NCBI RefSeq assembly: GCF_045207655.1
Contig: NZ_CP108784.1
Coordinates: 3,720,001 to 3,784,000 of the forward strand
Direction: 5' to 3'
DNA: 64,000 nucleotides
DNA from: Embleya sp045207655
Lineage (GTDB): Bacteria > Actinomycetota > Actinomycetes > Streptomycetales > Streptomycetaceae
Below, one piece after another: positions 40,962 through 50,199 of the stretch (positions within the stretch are counted from its first letter, which is position 1; each line of letters opens with the position of its first letter). The translations under genes and the position numbers were made by a program. The notes under the pieces were generated by a model. It made no database searches, was not told where the DNA came from, and was given only the letters and a program-made list of their open reading frames with translations.

Positions 40962-42566
40962 ATGACTCAGCCGACGCTGGAAAAGAGCACGCCGGCCGAA
41001 CGCAAGCCGGAACCGCTGCCGATCACGGCGGTGACCTGTCTGGAGGACCGGGCGCAGGTGACCCGATCCGGCCGGATCGAGGTGGCAGAGGGCGTACAGC
41101 GGGTGCTGGTCGGCCCGGTGACCCCGCTCGCCGTGGACCGGTCGCTGCGGGTCGAGGTGATCGCCGACGACGGCACCGCGACCGCGATCGACGCGCGGGT
41201 GGTGCGGGTGTACACGCCCAGGCCCGCGACCGGCCCCGGCCCGGACGCCTCCGAGCTGCGCCGGCTCGTGCACGACCTGGACGAGCGGCGCGTGGCGCTG
41301 TCCCGGCGCTCGAACCGGCTGCACACCCGGCTCACGCTGATCGCGCAGGCCCGGACCGAGCTGCGCCGCAACATCGCCGAGCAGACCGGCTTCGGTACGG
41401 CCGAGCCCGAGCGCTGGGCCGCCGAACTGGATCGGCTCTCGGCCGAGGCCGAGGACCGGCACGCCGAACTGCACGCCCTGGCCGACGAGCAGTCCTCGGT
41501 GGAACGCCGGCTGCGCGAGGCGCGGGCGGCGCTCGACGTGGCCGAGCAGGAACCCGCGGAGCTGACCGCCACCGTCGAGGTGGTGATCGAGGCCGAGCGC
41601 ACCGGTTCGGCCGAGCTGCGGGTGGTGCACCTGGTGCCGTGCGCGTTGTGGCGGCCCGCCTACCGCGCGACGCTCGCGCCGGATCGCCGGTCGATCGAGC
41701 TCGAATGCGAGGCGGTGGTCTGGCAGCGCACCGGCGAGGACTGGTCCGGCGTCGCGCTGTCCCTGTCCACCGCGCGTCCGACCCTGGCCGCGCGGCCGCC
41801 GAGCCTGGTCGAGGACCGGCTGACCCTGCGCGAGCGCACCCAGGTGGAGAAGAAGCAGGTCGAGGTGGACCTGCGCGAGGAGGAGATCGCCACGGTCGGC
41901 CGGGTCGCGGGCGGCTCGGCCGAGTTGCCCGGCGTGGACGACGGCGGCGAGGTCCGGGTGCTGGCCGCGCCCGCGCCGGTGGAGGTGCCCTCCGACGGCC
42001 GGCCGCATCGGGTTCGGCTGACCACGTTCACCGCGGCGTGCGAGCCCGAGGCGGCCTGTGCGCCCGAGTTGTCGCAGTACGTGAGCCAGGTGGTGCGCTT
42101 CGCCAACGACGCCGGTCACGCGCTGCTCGCGGGCCCGGTGGAACTGGTCCGCGGCAGCGGGTACACCGGCCGCGGACAACTCGACTTCGCCGCGCCGGGC
42201 GAGGAGGTCCGGTTGCCGTTCGGCAGCGAGGACGACTTCCGGGTGGTACGCGACGTGACCGAGTCGCGCACGACGGCCTCGCTCACCGGGCGCACGGTGG
42301 TCACCCGTACGGTGACCGTCTTCCTCTCGCACATCGCCGCGCCGGAGGCCGCGTCGCCCGGGACGGTGGTGTTGCGCGAGCGGGTGCCGGTGTCCGAGGT
42401 GTCGGCGGTCGAGGTCAAGGTGCGCGGCGACCTGTCGGAACCGGCGCCGGACGCGGTCGACGAGCAGGGAATCGTCCGCTACGACGTGCGATTGACGGCG
42501 GGCGAGCGGCGCCGGATCACGCTCGTGTACGAGCTGCACGCATCGGGCAAGGTCACCGGGCTGTGA
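40962..42566 (+). CDS. DUF4139 protein, tandem paralogue
   Basis: This is a 534-residue protein with the canonical DUF4140-DUF4139 order: an N-terminal strand domain (TAVTCLEDRAQVTRSGRIEV), a long charged coiled coil (about 95-205, LRRLVHDLDERRVALSRRSN onward), then LVPCALWRPAYRATLAPDRR and WQRTGEDWSGVALSLSTARP, and C-terminal strands ending TLVYELHASGKVTGL. It lacks the large insert of its neighbour. The 2-nt gap from the previous stop, with AGGAGGGTC as ribosome site, implies one operon and probably one complex. No signal peptide, so the pair should be cytoplasmic. Confidence 0.88.
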   Translation: MTQPTLEKSTPAERKPEPLPITAVTCLEDRAQVTRSGRIEVAEGVQRVLVGPVTPLAVDRSLRVEVIADDGTATAIDARVVRVYTPRPATGPGPDASELRRLVHDLDERRVALSRRSNRLHTRLTLIAQARTELRRNIAEQTGFGTAEPERWAAELDRLSAEAEDRHAELHALADEQSSVERRLREARAALDVAEQEPAELTATVEVVIEAERTGSAELRVVHLVPCALWRPAYRATLAPDRRSIELECEAVVWQRTGEDWSGVALSLSTARPTLAARPPSLVEDRLTLRERTQVEKKQVEVDLREEEIATVGRVAGGSAELPGVDDGGEVRVLAAPAPVEVPSDGRPHRVRLTTFTAACEPEAACAPELSQYVSQVVRFANDAGHALLAGPVELVRGSGYTGRGQLDFAAPGEEVRLPFGSEDDFRVVRDVTESRTTASLTGRTVVTRTVTVFLSHIAAPEAASPGTVVLRERVPVSEVSAVEVKVRGDLSEPAPDAVDEQGIVRYDVRLTAGERRRITLVYELHASGKVTGL

Positions 42567-42644
42567 GGGATCCGGTGTTCATGGAGCCGACCGTCTACGC
42601 TGGATGGGCGAAGACCATGTACTGCCTGTCGAGGAGTCCGTCAC

Positions 42645-43097
42645 ATGCTCAGGGTCCTGATGATTCTGGTGCCCTTGGCGCTGGACATCTACGCGTTCAT
42701 CGACTGCCTGACAACCGACGAACGCAAGGTTAGAGGGCTGCCCAAGCTGGCCTGGGTCTTCCTCATTCTGCTGTTCCCGATCTTCGGCGCGGTCGGCTGG
42801 TTGGTCGCGGGGCGGGAGAAGAGCGCGCAGGTCGCCGGTGGCGGCGGCGGTGCCTTCGGGTTCGGCGGTCGCGGTCAAGGTCGCCAACTCGCCCCGGACG
42901 ACAACCCGGAGTTCCTGGCCTCCCTGTCCAAGGAAGACCGCAAGCCGGGCGACGTCCCCGCGTCGGGCAACGACGAGGACGAGATGCTCAAGCGCTGGGA
43001 AGAGGACCTCAAGCATCGCGAGGACGATCTGGATGGCCCCGACCGGGACAACCCGGATGGGCGCGCGAAGGACAAGGACGCGAAGGACAAGGACTGA
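42645..43097 (+). CDS. PLDc_N-type two-helix membrane protein
   Basis: This is a 150-residue protein. Two helices (about 3-20 and 33-55) enclose DCLTTDERKVRGLPKLAWV, and FPIFGAVGWLVAGR completes the phospholipase D nuclease N-terminal (PLDc_N) motif, found as stand-alone proteins in actinobacteria. A Gly-rich spacer leads to a highly charged cytoplasmic tail (NDEDEMLKRWEEDLKHREDD) ending in Lys-Asp repeats. There is no catalytic HKD domain. It may be transcribed on its own; the downstream IclR gene is convergent. Confidence 0.88.
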   Translation: MLRVLMILVPLALDIYAFIDCLTTDERKVRGLPKLAWVFLILLFPIFGAVGWLVAGREKSAQVAGGGGGAFGFGGRGQGRQLAPDDNPEFLASLSKEDRKPGDVPASGNDEDEMLKRWEEDLKHREDDLDGPDRDNPDGRAKDKDAKDKD

Positions 43098-43129
43098 GCC
43101 GGGCTCTCGGGCCGGGCTTCGACCGCACA

Positions 43130-43161
43130 GCCGGCCGGGACGCATTCGCGACCCGGCCGGC
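43130..43161. terminator. bidirectional terminator hairpin
   Basis: GCCGGCCGGG (43130-43139) and CCCGGCCGGC (43152-43161) form a perfect 10-bp stem with a 12-nt loop between the convergent PLDc_N and IclR genes. Confidence 0.75.
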
Positions 43162-43208
43162 CTTCGTCGGTGCGGATCGGCTTCGGGTGCTCGGCGGCGT
43201 TCGGCCGC

Positions 43209-44111
43209 TCAGGTCGCCGCGGCCACCTCGGCCGCCGCGTCCGCGAGCAGCCGGCCGGTCTTCTCCAGCGTCCGTCCGTCGGTCCGGGGTGCGAAGCCGC
43301 GCAGGCTCAGGATCAGGACCAGGTCGCCGTCCCGGTCGTGCACCGGCGCGCTGATCGCGCCCACCCGGTAGTCCCGGTCCGGTTCCAGCTCGTCGATCTG
43401 TCCGCCGTCGGAGCCGCCGATCTCGGCCGCGATCTCCTCCAGGAGCGTGCGCAGCCGGGCCGCCGACGCGCCCGCGCCGAGCGTGTCCAGCCCCTCCAGG
43501 TGCTCGTCCAGTTCGCCGAGTGTCTCGCCCAACCGGGTCTCCACGTCGGTGACCAGTTCGATCGCGAACCCGCGGCGCCGCGCGTTGTCGATCGCCCGCG
43601 CCATCCGCCCGCGCGCGGCCGGGCCGTCCGCCTCGTCGAGCCAGCGCCGGATCGTCTGCTCGTCCGCCCAGGGCACGTAGCCGATGCCCAGCGGCGGGGT
43701 GATCGGCGCCTGGGCACCGACCCGCAGCCGGTGCGAATCGGGTCCCGGCGCGCGGACCACCTCGGCGATCGCCACGTGGTGTTCGCCGGGCGTCATCGCG
43801 AAGCAGGACAGGCCGGTCTCGTCGCGCAGCCGCGCCATGATCGGCCGCGCCACGTCGAGCACGCCCAGTCCGCGCGCGGCGGCCCGGCCCACCGCGACCA
43901 GCGCCGGGCCGAGCCGGTAGGTGCGCCGGGTCGGATGGCGGATCAACCAGCCCAGCGAGGTCAGGCTCGCGAGCATCGGATGGCAGGTCGCGGGCGTCAC
44001 CGCGAGATGCCGCGCGATCTCGGACAGGGTCAGTCCCTCCGCCGGCCGTTCGGCGATCGCGTCGATCAGCGAGACGAGTCGGTCGGTCTGCGGGGACGGT
44101 CGTGGGGCCAT
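43209..44111 (-). CDS. IclR-family regulator
   Basis: This is a 300-residue regulator with an N-terminal winged helix (LTLSEIARHLAVTPATCHPM, then LASLTSLGWLIRHPTRRTYR) and an IclR effector domain (DVARPIMARLRDETGLSCFA, later RRRGFAIELVTDVETRLG). The effector half is longer and more divergent than classic IclR. The ATG at 44111 is preferred (AGTAGGG upstream); a GTG at 44120 adds three residues. It is divergent from the deacylase gene, with paired palindromes between, so it most likely controls that gene and itself. Confidence 0.88.
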   Translation of the reverse strand: MAPRPSPQTDRLVSLIDAIAERPAEGLTLSEIARHLAVTPATCHPMLASLTSLGWLIRHPTRRTYRLGPALVAVGRAAARGLGVLDVARPIMARLRDETGLSCFAMTPGEHHVAIAEVVRAPGPDSHRLRVGAQAPITPPLGIGYVPWADEQTIRRWLDEADGPAARGRMARAIDNARRRGFAIELVTDVETRLGETLGELDEHLEGLDTLGAGASAARLRTLLEEIAAEIGGSDGGQIDELEPDRDYRVGAISAPVHDRDGDLVLILSLRGFAPRTDGRTLEKTGRLLADAAAEVAAAT

Positions 44112-44135
44112 GGCCGGCACCCTACTGGATCTTTT

Positions 44136-44167
44136 CGCATAGTGCGCATCTTGACTCGCACAATGCG
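44136..44167. promoter_or_regulatory. paired CGCA-N3-TGCG operators
   Basis: CGCATAGTGCG (44136-44146) and CGCACAATGCG (44157-44167) are two copies of the palindrome CGCA-N3-TGCG with centres exactly 21 bp apart, two helical turns. They lie between the divergent IclR and deacylase starts, 39 nt before the ATG at 44206. IclR dimers or tetramers would suit this spacing. Confidence 0.7.
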
Positions 44168-44205
44168 CAGCCGTACGGTCTGCCCACGTTACCGGGGAGG
44201 CTCAT

Positions 44206-45981
44206 ATGTACGACCTCAGGATCATCAACGCCACGATCGTGGACGGCACCGGCGCGGACCGGTTCGTCGGTGACATCGGGGTCCGGGACGGCCTGATCGT
44301 CGCGGTCCGCCGGCACGACGGCCCGGATCCGGCCCTGGACGGCGACGCGGTCGAGACGATCGACGCGGCCGGTCACCTGGTCACGCCGGGTTTCGTGGAC
44401 ATCCACACCCACTACGACGGCCAGGCCACCTGGGACGAGGTGCTCGACCCGTCGACGTCGCACGGCGTGACCACGGTGGTCTCGGGGAACTGCGGGGTCG
44501 GCTTCGCGCCGGTTCGCCCGGGCCGCGAGGACTGGCTGATCCGGTTGATGGAGGGCGTCGAGGACATCCCCGGGACGGCCCTCGCCGAGGGCATGACGTG
44601 GGGCTGGGAGACCTTCCCGGAGTACTTGGACGTACTCGAACAGCGCACGTTCGCCGCCGACATCGGTGTCCAGGTCGCGCACGGCGCGGTGCGGGCGTAC
44701 GCGATGGGCGACCGGGGCGCGCGCAACGAGCCGGCCACGGCCGAGGACATCGAGGCGATGGCGGTGATCGTCAAGGAGGCGATCGAGGCCGGCGCGCTGG
44801 GCTTCTCCACCTCGCGCACGGTCGCGCACAAGGCGATGGGCGGCGAGCCGGTACCCGGCACCTTCGCCACGGAGGACGAACTCTTCGGCCTGGGCCGGGC
44901 GATGGCCGCGGGCGGGCGGGCCGTCTTCGAGTTGGCCCCGACCGGCTCGTCCGGCGAGGACATCGTCAAGCCCGCCTCCGAGGTGGCCTGGATGCGTCGA
45001 CTCGCCGCCGAGATCGGCATGCCGGTGTCGTTCGCGCTGCTCCAGGTCAACGCGGCGCCCGAGTTGTGGCGCGAGTTGATGGCCGAGTCGCAGGCCGCGA
45101 ACGAGGCGGGCGCGCGGCTGCATCCGCAGATCGCGGGCCGCCCGTTCGGGATGCTGACCGGGTTCGGCACCCGCAACGCGTTCAGCAAACGACCGACGTT
45201 CCGGGCGATCGACGACCGGCGGGTGGCCGGCGAACTGGACGACGCGGCGTTCGCGGCCGAGTTGGCCCGGCCCGAGGTCAAGGCGGCGATCCTGGCCGAG
45301 AGCGACCTGCCCAGCGACCCGAACATCCCGGGCGACTCGGTCAATCTGGCGATGCAGTTCATGCTGGACCGGATGTACCCGATGGACACCGTCCCGGACT
45401 ACGAGCCGCTCCCGGACCGTACGGTGACCGCCATCGCCCGGGCGCGCGGCGAGGACCCGCTGTCCACGCTGTACGACCTGCAACTGGAGGACGACGCGCG
45501 GACCACACTGATGGTCCCGATGTTCAACTACTCGGACGGCGACCACGAGGCGATCCGGGAGATGCTCACCCACCCGGCGAGCGTCTTCGGCCTGGCCGAC
45601 GGCGGCGCGCACTGCTCGATGATCTGCGACGCCTCCCAGCCGACCTTCCTGCTCACCCACTGGGCCCGCGACCGCACCCGCGGCGAGCGCCTGCCGCTGG
45701 AATTCCTGATCCGCAAACAGACGATGGACACCGCCGCCCTGTACGGCCTGTCCGACCGGGGCGTGGTGGCCGAGGGCAAGCGCGCCGACCTGAACGTGAT
45801 CGACCTGGACGCCCTCACCCTGCACCGCCCCCGCATGGTCCACGACCTCCCGGCCGGCGGCGGCCGCATGCTCCAGAACGCGACCGGCTACCTGGCCACG
45901 GTCGTCGCGGGCCAGGTCACCAGGCGAGCGGGCGTGGACACCGGCGCGAGGCCGGGCCGCCTGGTGCGTGGGGCACGGTAG
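44206..45981 (+). CDS. N-acyl-D-amino-acid deacylase family amidohydrolase
   Basis: This is a 591-residue metal-dependent amidohydrolase. The N-terminal strand domain (YDLRIINATIVDGTGADRFV) leads to the HxH of the TIM barrel (PGFVDIHTHYDGQ, H67 and H69). SGNCGVGFAPVRPG contains the cysteine typical of D-aminoacylases, and later FGLADGGAHCSMICDAS supplies the catalytic aspartate region. GVVAEGKRADLNVIDLDAL closes the small domain. Members remove acyl groups from D-amino acids; relatives act on other N-acyl or cyclic amides, so the substrate is open. Regulation by the divergent IclR gene is likely. Confidence 0.88.
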   Translation: MYDLRIINATIVDGTGADRFVGDIGVRDGLIVAVRRHDGPDPALDGDAVETIDAAGHLVTPGFVDIHTHYDGQATWDEVLDPSTSHGVTTVVSGNCGVGFAPVRPGREDWLIRLMEGVEDIPGTALAEGMTWGWETFPEYLDVLEQRTFAADIGVQVAHGAVRAYAMGDRGARNEPATAEDIEAMAVIVKEAIEAGALGFSTSRTVAHKAMGGEPVPGTFATEDELFGLGRAMAAGGRAVFELAPTGSSGEDIVKPASEVAWMRRLAAEIGMPVSFALLQVNAAPELWRELMAESQAANEAGARLHPQIAGRPFGMLTGFGTRNAFSKRPTFRAIDDRRVAGELDDAAFAAELARPEVKAAILAESDLPSDPNIPGDSVNLAMQFMLDRMYPMDTVPDYEPLPDRTVTAIARARGEDPLSTLYDLQLEDDARTTLMVPMFNYSDGDHEAIREMLTHPASVFGLADGGAHCSMICDASQPTFLLTHWARDRTRGERLPLEFLIRKQTMDTAALYGLSDRGVVAEGKRADLNVIDLDALTLHRPRMVHDLPAGGGRMLQNATGYLATVVAGQVTRRAGVDTGARPGRLVRGAR

Positions 45982-45986
45982 CGCCG

Positions 45987-46032
45987 ACGGGTCTGCCCCG
46001 TCGCCCTTGCGAGGGCGACGGGGCAGACCCGT
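45987..46032. terminator. bidirectional terminator, 20-bp perfect stem
   Basis: ACGGGTCTGCCCCGTCGCCC (45987-46006) and its exact complement (46013-46032) enclose TTGCGA. It separates the convergent deacylase and ccsB genes. Confidence 0.9.
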
Positions 46033-46053
46033 TCGATGCGACGGAGCCGCGGC

Positions 46054-47115
46054 TCAGACGCCCGCGTACGAGTGCAGGCCGTTCACGAAGATGTTGACGC
46101 CGTAGTAGTTGAACAGGAAGCAGGCGAAGGCGACGAGGGAGACGACCGCGGCCTTGGTGCCCTTCCAGCCGGCCGTGGCGCGGGCGTGCAGGTAGGCCGC
46201 GTAGGCGACCCAGGTGATGAAGGACCAGACCTCCTTGGGGTCCCAACCCCAGTAGCGGCCCCACGCGTTCTCCGCCCAGATCGCGCCGCAGACGATGGCG
46301 AAGGTCCACAGCGGGAAGATGATCGCGTTGACGCGGTAGGCGGTCTTGTCCAGGGACGCCGCGCTCGGCAGCCGGGCCAGCTTCTCGTCGAAGCGGCCGA
46401 GCTTGTCGCCGCGGGCGATCCTGCCCTCGTACCTCTGCCGGAACAGGAACAGGATCGAGGCGAGCGCGCCGATGTGGAAGGCTCCGAACGAGACGATCGC
46501 GGACGCGACGTGGATCCACAGCCAGTACGAGTCGAGCGCCGGGACCAGTTGCTCGGAGTCGGTGTACAGGACCGTCACCGCGACGCCGAGCGTGGTGAGC
46601 ACCGGCAGCGTGACGAACAGGCCCAGCCAGCGCACCGGGTACTTCCACAACAGCACCAGGAAGGCCGCGACCACCACCAGCGAGACCGAGGTGGAGAACT
46701 CGTACATGTTGCCCCACGGCGCCCGCTCGACCGAGATGCCGCGCGTGAGCACGGAACCGGCGTGCAGCAGGAAGCCGAGCACGGTCAGCGAGACCGCGAC
46801 CCGGCCGATCCGGTCCGCGCGTTCGTCGCCGCCGGCCACGTTGCCCTGGTCGTCGGCGCCGGCACCGTCGTGCCCGCCCTCGCGCAGTACCACGACCGGC
46901 CGCTCGGCCAGCGCGACTCCGCCGGCCGCACCGGCGTTCGCCGCGGGCTCCAAGACCTCGACCGACAGGTCGGCCGAGCGTTTGGCCACCGCACCGCTGC
47001 TGCCGAAGGTCCATTCCATGCAATAGGCGAAGAACGCCATCAGGTAGACGGCGATCGCCGAATACATCAGCACATTGCTGAATTGGGCGAGGTTCTCGTT
47101 GACGCCCACGCTCAC
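46054..47115 (-). CDS. ccsB: cytochrome c biogenesis protein CcsB (ResC)
   Basis: CcsB, with ResB, forms the system II synthase that carries heme across the membrane and attaches it to apocytochrome c. The 353-residue protein has a first helix (LMYSAIAVYLMAFFAYCMEW), a long variable Gly/Ala-rich loop (about 36-105), and the core helices. The heme-handling WWD-type motif appears as WGRYWGWDPKEVWSF (285-299); conserved histidines lie in WLWIHVASAIVSFGAFHIG. The GTG start overlaps the ResB stop (GTGA). It is the last gene of the operon, which ends at a strong terminator. Confidence 0.95.
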   Translation of the reverse strand: MSVGVNENLAQFSNVLMYSAIAVYLMAFFAYCMEWTFGSSGAVAKRSADLSVEVLEPAANAGAAGGVALAERPVVVLREGGHDGAGADDQGNVAGGDERADRIGRVAVSLTVLGFLLHAGSVLTRGISVERAPWGNMYEFSTSVSLVVVAAFLVLLWKYPVRWLGLFVTLPVLTTLGVAVTVLYTDSEQLVPALDSYWLWIHVASAIVSFGAFHIGALASILFLFRQRYEGRIARGDKLGRFDEKLARLPSAASLDKTAYRVNAIIFPLWTFAIVCGAIWAENAWGRYWGWDPKEVWSFITWVAYAAYLHARATAGWKGTKAAVVSLVAFACFLFNYYGVNIFVNGLHSYAGV

Positions 47116-48824
47116 TCCTTGACCTTGGTGCCGGGTGAGTTCGCCGGCGCGGCCTCGCGCAACGCGTCCACGAACTCCTGTACCTCATCGCCGAGGCCCC
47201 CACCCTCGGTGCGGGCGAGCCCGCCGACCTCGACGACCGTGTGGCCGTCGGGGCCCTCCACCGCGCGCACCCACATCCGGCGGCGGCGAACGAACAGTGA
47301 CAGCACGAGGCCGACGATCGCGGCCACCACGCTGAAGAGCGCGAGCCCCTTGCCGGGCTCGCTGGCGACCTGGAAGTTGGCCCAGGTCTTGACGCCGTCG
47401 AAGGTGATGGTGCCGGCGCCGTTGGGCAGTTCCCGGGTCTCCCCGACCTTGAGCGCCTGGCGCCACACGTCGGCGCCGTTCATGAACTTCGACATCTTGT
47501 CGGCCTTGAGCGCGTAGATGTTCTGCGGGACGCCCGAGTCCATGCCCAGGTCACCCTCGTAACCGCTGATCAGCAGCCGGGGGTTGAGCAGCGAGGGGAA
47601 CACCGAGATCGGACCGCGCTTGGGGTCGACCAGCAGGTTGCCGTCCTGGTCCACCGGCGCGCTCGGCAGGAACTGCCCGTCGAAGCCCAGTTGTTTGAGC
47701 CCGGGGCTGACGTCGGGGACCTTGATCACGCCGGTCGAGGTGCGGTTGCCGTCCTGGGGCAGGAACACGGTGGGGCCCTTGTAGGCGATCTTGCCCTTGG
47801 CGTCGCGTACGGTCACCTCCGGCGCGTAGCCGGTGGCGATCATGAACACCTTGGTGTCGCCCACCTCCAACGGGTGGTTGACCTTGATCTTCCCGGCCTT
47901 GTCCTTGCCCTCGTGCCCGTACCAGGACTCGATGTTCGCGGTGAACGACCTGGGCTCGCCGCGCTTGGCGCCGGTCGGCTGGAACCTCTGCTCGACCGAC
48001 TTGAGCCGGAATCCGAACGGCTCCAGGTTGTCCGCGTCCACGAGCGCGCCGAACTGGCGGTCGTCGTACTGGGTGAGCACGTTCGCGAAGCTGCCGCCCT
48101 CGACCACGATCTTGCCGCCCTTGACGCTGTACAGGCTGCCCAGGGCGAACGCGACCAGGATGCCGAACAGCGCGATGTGGAACAGCAGGTTGCCGCTCTC
48201 CCGGGCGTAGCCCTTCTCCGCCGCGATCGAGTCGGTGCTCGGGTTCAGCCGGAAACGGCGCTTTTTGAGCGCGACGCGCGCCGCGGCGAGCACCGCGTCC
48301 GGGTCCGCCGAGGTCTCCCAGCGCGCGTGCGCGGGCAGCCGGGTGAAGTTGCTCGGCGCCTGTGGCGGCTTGGCCCGCAACGTCTTGGCGTGCGCCCAGC
48401 AGCGCGGCACGATGCAGCCCGCGAGCGAGACGAACAGCAGGATGTAGATCGAGGCGAACCACCACGACGCGAACACGTCGAAGAGTTGGAACTTGTCCAT
48501 GATCTTCGCCCGGTCGGGATGGTCCCGGAAGTACTGGCTGACCTTGATCGGGCTGACCGGCCGCTGCGGGATCAGCGTCGGCGGCGTGGCCGCGACCGAC
48601 AACAGGAACAGCAGGATCAGCGCGACCCGCATCGAGGTCAGCTGCCGCCAGAGCCAGCGCAGCCAGCCGAGCACGCCCAACTGCGGTTGGCGGATCTCCT
48701 CGTCGCCGTCGTCCTGCGCGGGCGCGGTCGACATCCCGGCATCGGCCCTGGCCTCGGGCTTCGCGATCCCTTCGAGGTCGTCGTCGCGTGCGAGGTCGTC
48801 GTCGGTTCGAGTCTCCAGGCTCAT
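47112..48824 (-). CDS. resB: cytochrome c biogenesis protein ResB
   Basis: This is the 570-residue partner of CcsB. An acidic cytoplasmic N-terminus precedes GWLRWLWRQLTSMRVALILL and LLSVAATPPTLIPQRPVSP, the ResB signature. More helices follow (SIYILLFVSLAGCIVPRCWA, LLFHIALFGILVAFALGSLY). A large outer domain (about 210-490) leads to the final helix (LALFSVVAAIVGLVLSLFV). It serves as the scaffold of the system II heme lyase. The ATG overlaps the CcdA stop by one base (TGATG), showing strict coupling within the operon. Confidence 0.95.
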   Translation of the reverse strand: MSLETRTDDDLARDDDLEGIAKPEARADAGMSTAPAQDDGDEEIRQPQLGVLGWLRWLWRQLTSMRVALILLFLLSVAATPPTLIPQRPVSPIKVSQYFRDHPDRAKIMDKFQLFDVFASWWFASIYILLFVSLAGCIVPRCWAHAKTLRAKPPQAPSNFTRLPAHARWETSADPDAVLAAARVALKKRRFRLNPSTDSIAAEKGYARESGNLLFHIALFGILVAFALGSLYSVKGGKIVVEGGSFANVLTQYDDRQFGALVDADNLEPFGFRLKSVEQRFQPTGAKRGEPRSFTANIESWYGHEGKDKAGKIKVNHPLEVGDTKVFMIATGYAPEVTVRDAKGKIAYKGPTVFLPQDGNRTSTGVIKVPDVSPGLKQLGFDGQFLPSAPVDQDGNLLVDPKRGPISVFPSLLNPRLLISGYEGDLGMDSGVPQNIYALKADKMSKFMNGADVWRQALKVGETRELPNGAGTITFDGVKTWANFQVASEPGKGLALFSVVAAIVGLVLSLFVRRRRMWVRAVEGPDGHTVVEVGGLARTEGGGLGDEVQEFVDALREAAPANSPGTKVKE

Positions 48825-49579
48825 CAGAATCCGATCGTGTATTGCCCGGCCCAGGACTGCATCTCACGCATCATCTGGTCCCACGCGCCGGTGAGCATCA
48901 GTACGCCGAGCAGCACGAGCATGCCGCCGCCCAGGCGCATCACCCAGACGTAGTGCTTCTTGACCCACCCGAACGCACCGAGCGCCTTGCGGAACGCGAG
49001 CGCGGTGACCAGGAAGGGCACGCCCAGACCCAGGCAGTAGGCCACGGTGAGCAGCGCGCCGCGATTGGCGCTCGCCTCGCTCACGGACAGGTTCAGCACC
49101 GCGGTCAGGGTCGGGCCGATGCACGGCGTCCAGCCGAGCCCGAACACCATGCCCAGCAGCGGCGCGCCGACCAGCCCTATGGCCGGCCGCTTGTGCACCC
49201 GGAACTCGCGCTGCATGCCCGGGAGCACGCCCATGAAGGACAGCCCGAGCACGATGGTGACCGCGCCGAAGACCTTGGTGATGGTCGCCTGGTGCGCCAG
49301 GAGTGTCTTGCCGAAGTAGCCGAACGCCGCGCCCATGGAGACGAACACGGCGGTGAAGCCGAGCACGAACAGCAGCGTGCCCAGGAAGAGCCGACCGCGC
49401 CGGGCGTCCTTCAGATCCGCCCCGGACACCCCGGTGACGTAGCTGACGTAGCCGGGGACCAACGGCAACACGCACGGCGAGAAGAACGAGATCAGCCCCG
49501 CGAGCAGGGCGATCGGCAGGGCCGCGAACAACGACCCCGTGTAGACCGTGTTGTTCATCCCCTCGGCTGCGACGAGCAC
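48824..49579 (-). CDS. ccdA: cytochrome c biogenesis protein CcdA
   Basis: CcdA moves reducing equivalents from cytoplasmic thioredoxin across the membrane to keep apocytochrome cysteines reduced. The 251-residue, six-helix protein has the two conserved redox cysteines in FFSPCVLPLVPGYVSYV and GLGWTPCIGPTLTAVL. The GTG at 49579 is supported by GAGAAGG upstream, partly inside the end of the resA gene; an ATG at 49558 has no room for a ribosome site. It lies 5 nt after the resA stop, so the electron chain partners are made together. Confidence 0.95.
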   Translation of the reverse strand: MLVAAEGMNNTVYTGSLFAALPIALLAGLISFFSPCVLPLVPGYVSYVTGVSGADLKDARRGRLFLGTLLFVLGFTAVFVSMGAAFGYFGKTLLAHQATITKVFGAVTIVLGLSFMGVLPGMQREFRVHKRPAIGLVGAPLLGMVFGLGWTPCIGPTLTAVLNLSVSEASANRGALLTVAYCLGLGVPFLVTALAFRKALGAFGWVKKHYVWVMRLGGGMLVLLGVLMLTGAWDQMMREMQSWAGQYTIGF

Positions 49580-49584
49580 CTCGA

Positions 49585-50199
49585 TCAGGCCTTCTCGTTC
49601 GGCACGGGCTCGTTCAGCACCGGGTCGATCATCGAGCGCAGTTCCTCGATGGTGACCGCCCGCAACACCCGGGCCGCGATCCGACCCTCACGGTCGATGA
49701 TCAGCGTGCTGGGGATCGCGTTGGGGTTCAGGTTGCCGGTGAACTTGAGGATCTCGCGCGCGTCCGGGTCCCACAGGCTCGGGTAGGTGATGCCCTTGCT
49801 GTTGGTGAACGCGATCGCGTTGTCCTGGGTGGCGTCGCGGGTGTTGATCCCCAGGAACTGCACACCCTTGTCCGCGGTCTCGGTGTGTGCCTGCTGGAAG
49901 TCGGCGGCCTCGGCCCGGCACGGCGGGCACCACGAGCCCCACACGTTCAGCACCACGACCTTGCCCCTGAACTCGGCGAGGCTGATGTCCTTGCCCTCCA
50001 GCGTCTTGCCGGAGACCTTCGGAGCCGCGGTACGGTCGCCCGCCTTGGCCCGCACGATGCCGCTGTTGTCGCTGTCGACATAGCCCTTGCCGTCGCCGCT
50101 GCTCTTGCCGCCGGCACTCATCCCGCCGCAGCCGGTGAGTGCGAGCAGGGCCGCGGCGGTGAGCAGCGCGGCACGACGAGGCAGGCGGCGTGTGAGCAT
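49585..50199 (-). CDS. resA: ResA/TlpA-type thioredoxin-like lipoprotein
   Basis: This is a 204-residue lipoprotein: signal peptide ending LTGC with C24, then a Gly/Ser-rich spacer and a TlpA-like thioredoxin fold. The redox site is WCPPC (C91, C94) within VVVLNVWGSWCPPCRAEAAD, and the cis-proline lies in NPNAIPSTLIIDREGRI. It should reduce the CxxCH cysteines of apocytochrome c outside the membrane, receiving electrons from CcdA encoded next. The ATG at 50199 is chosen because it begins a proper basic signal peptide (MLTRRLPRR). Confidence 0.94.
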   Translation of the reverse strand: MLTRRLPRRAALLTAAALLALTGCGGMSAGGKSSGDGKGYVDSDNSGIVRAKAGDRTAAPKVSGKTLEGKDISLAEFRGKVVVLNVWGSWCPPCRAEAADFQQAHTETADKGVQFLGINTRDATQDNAIAFTNSKGITYPSLWDPDAREILKFTGNLNPNAIPSTLIIDREGRIAARVLRAVTIEELRSMIDPVLNEPVPNEKA

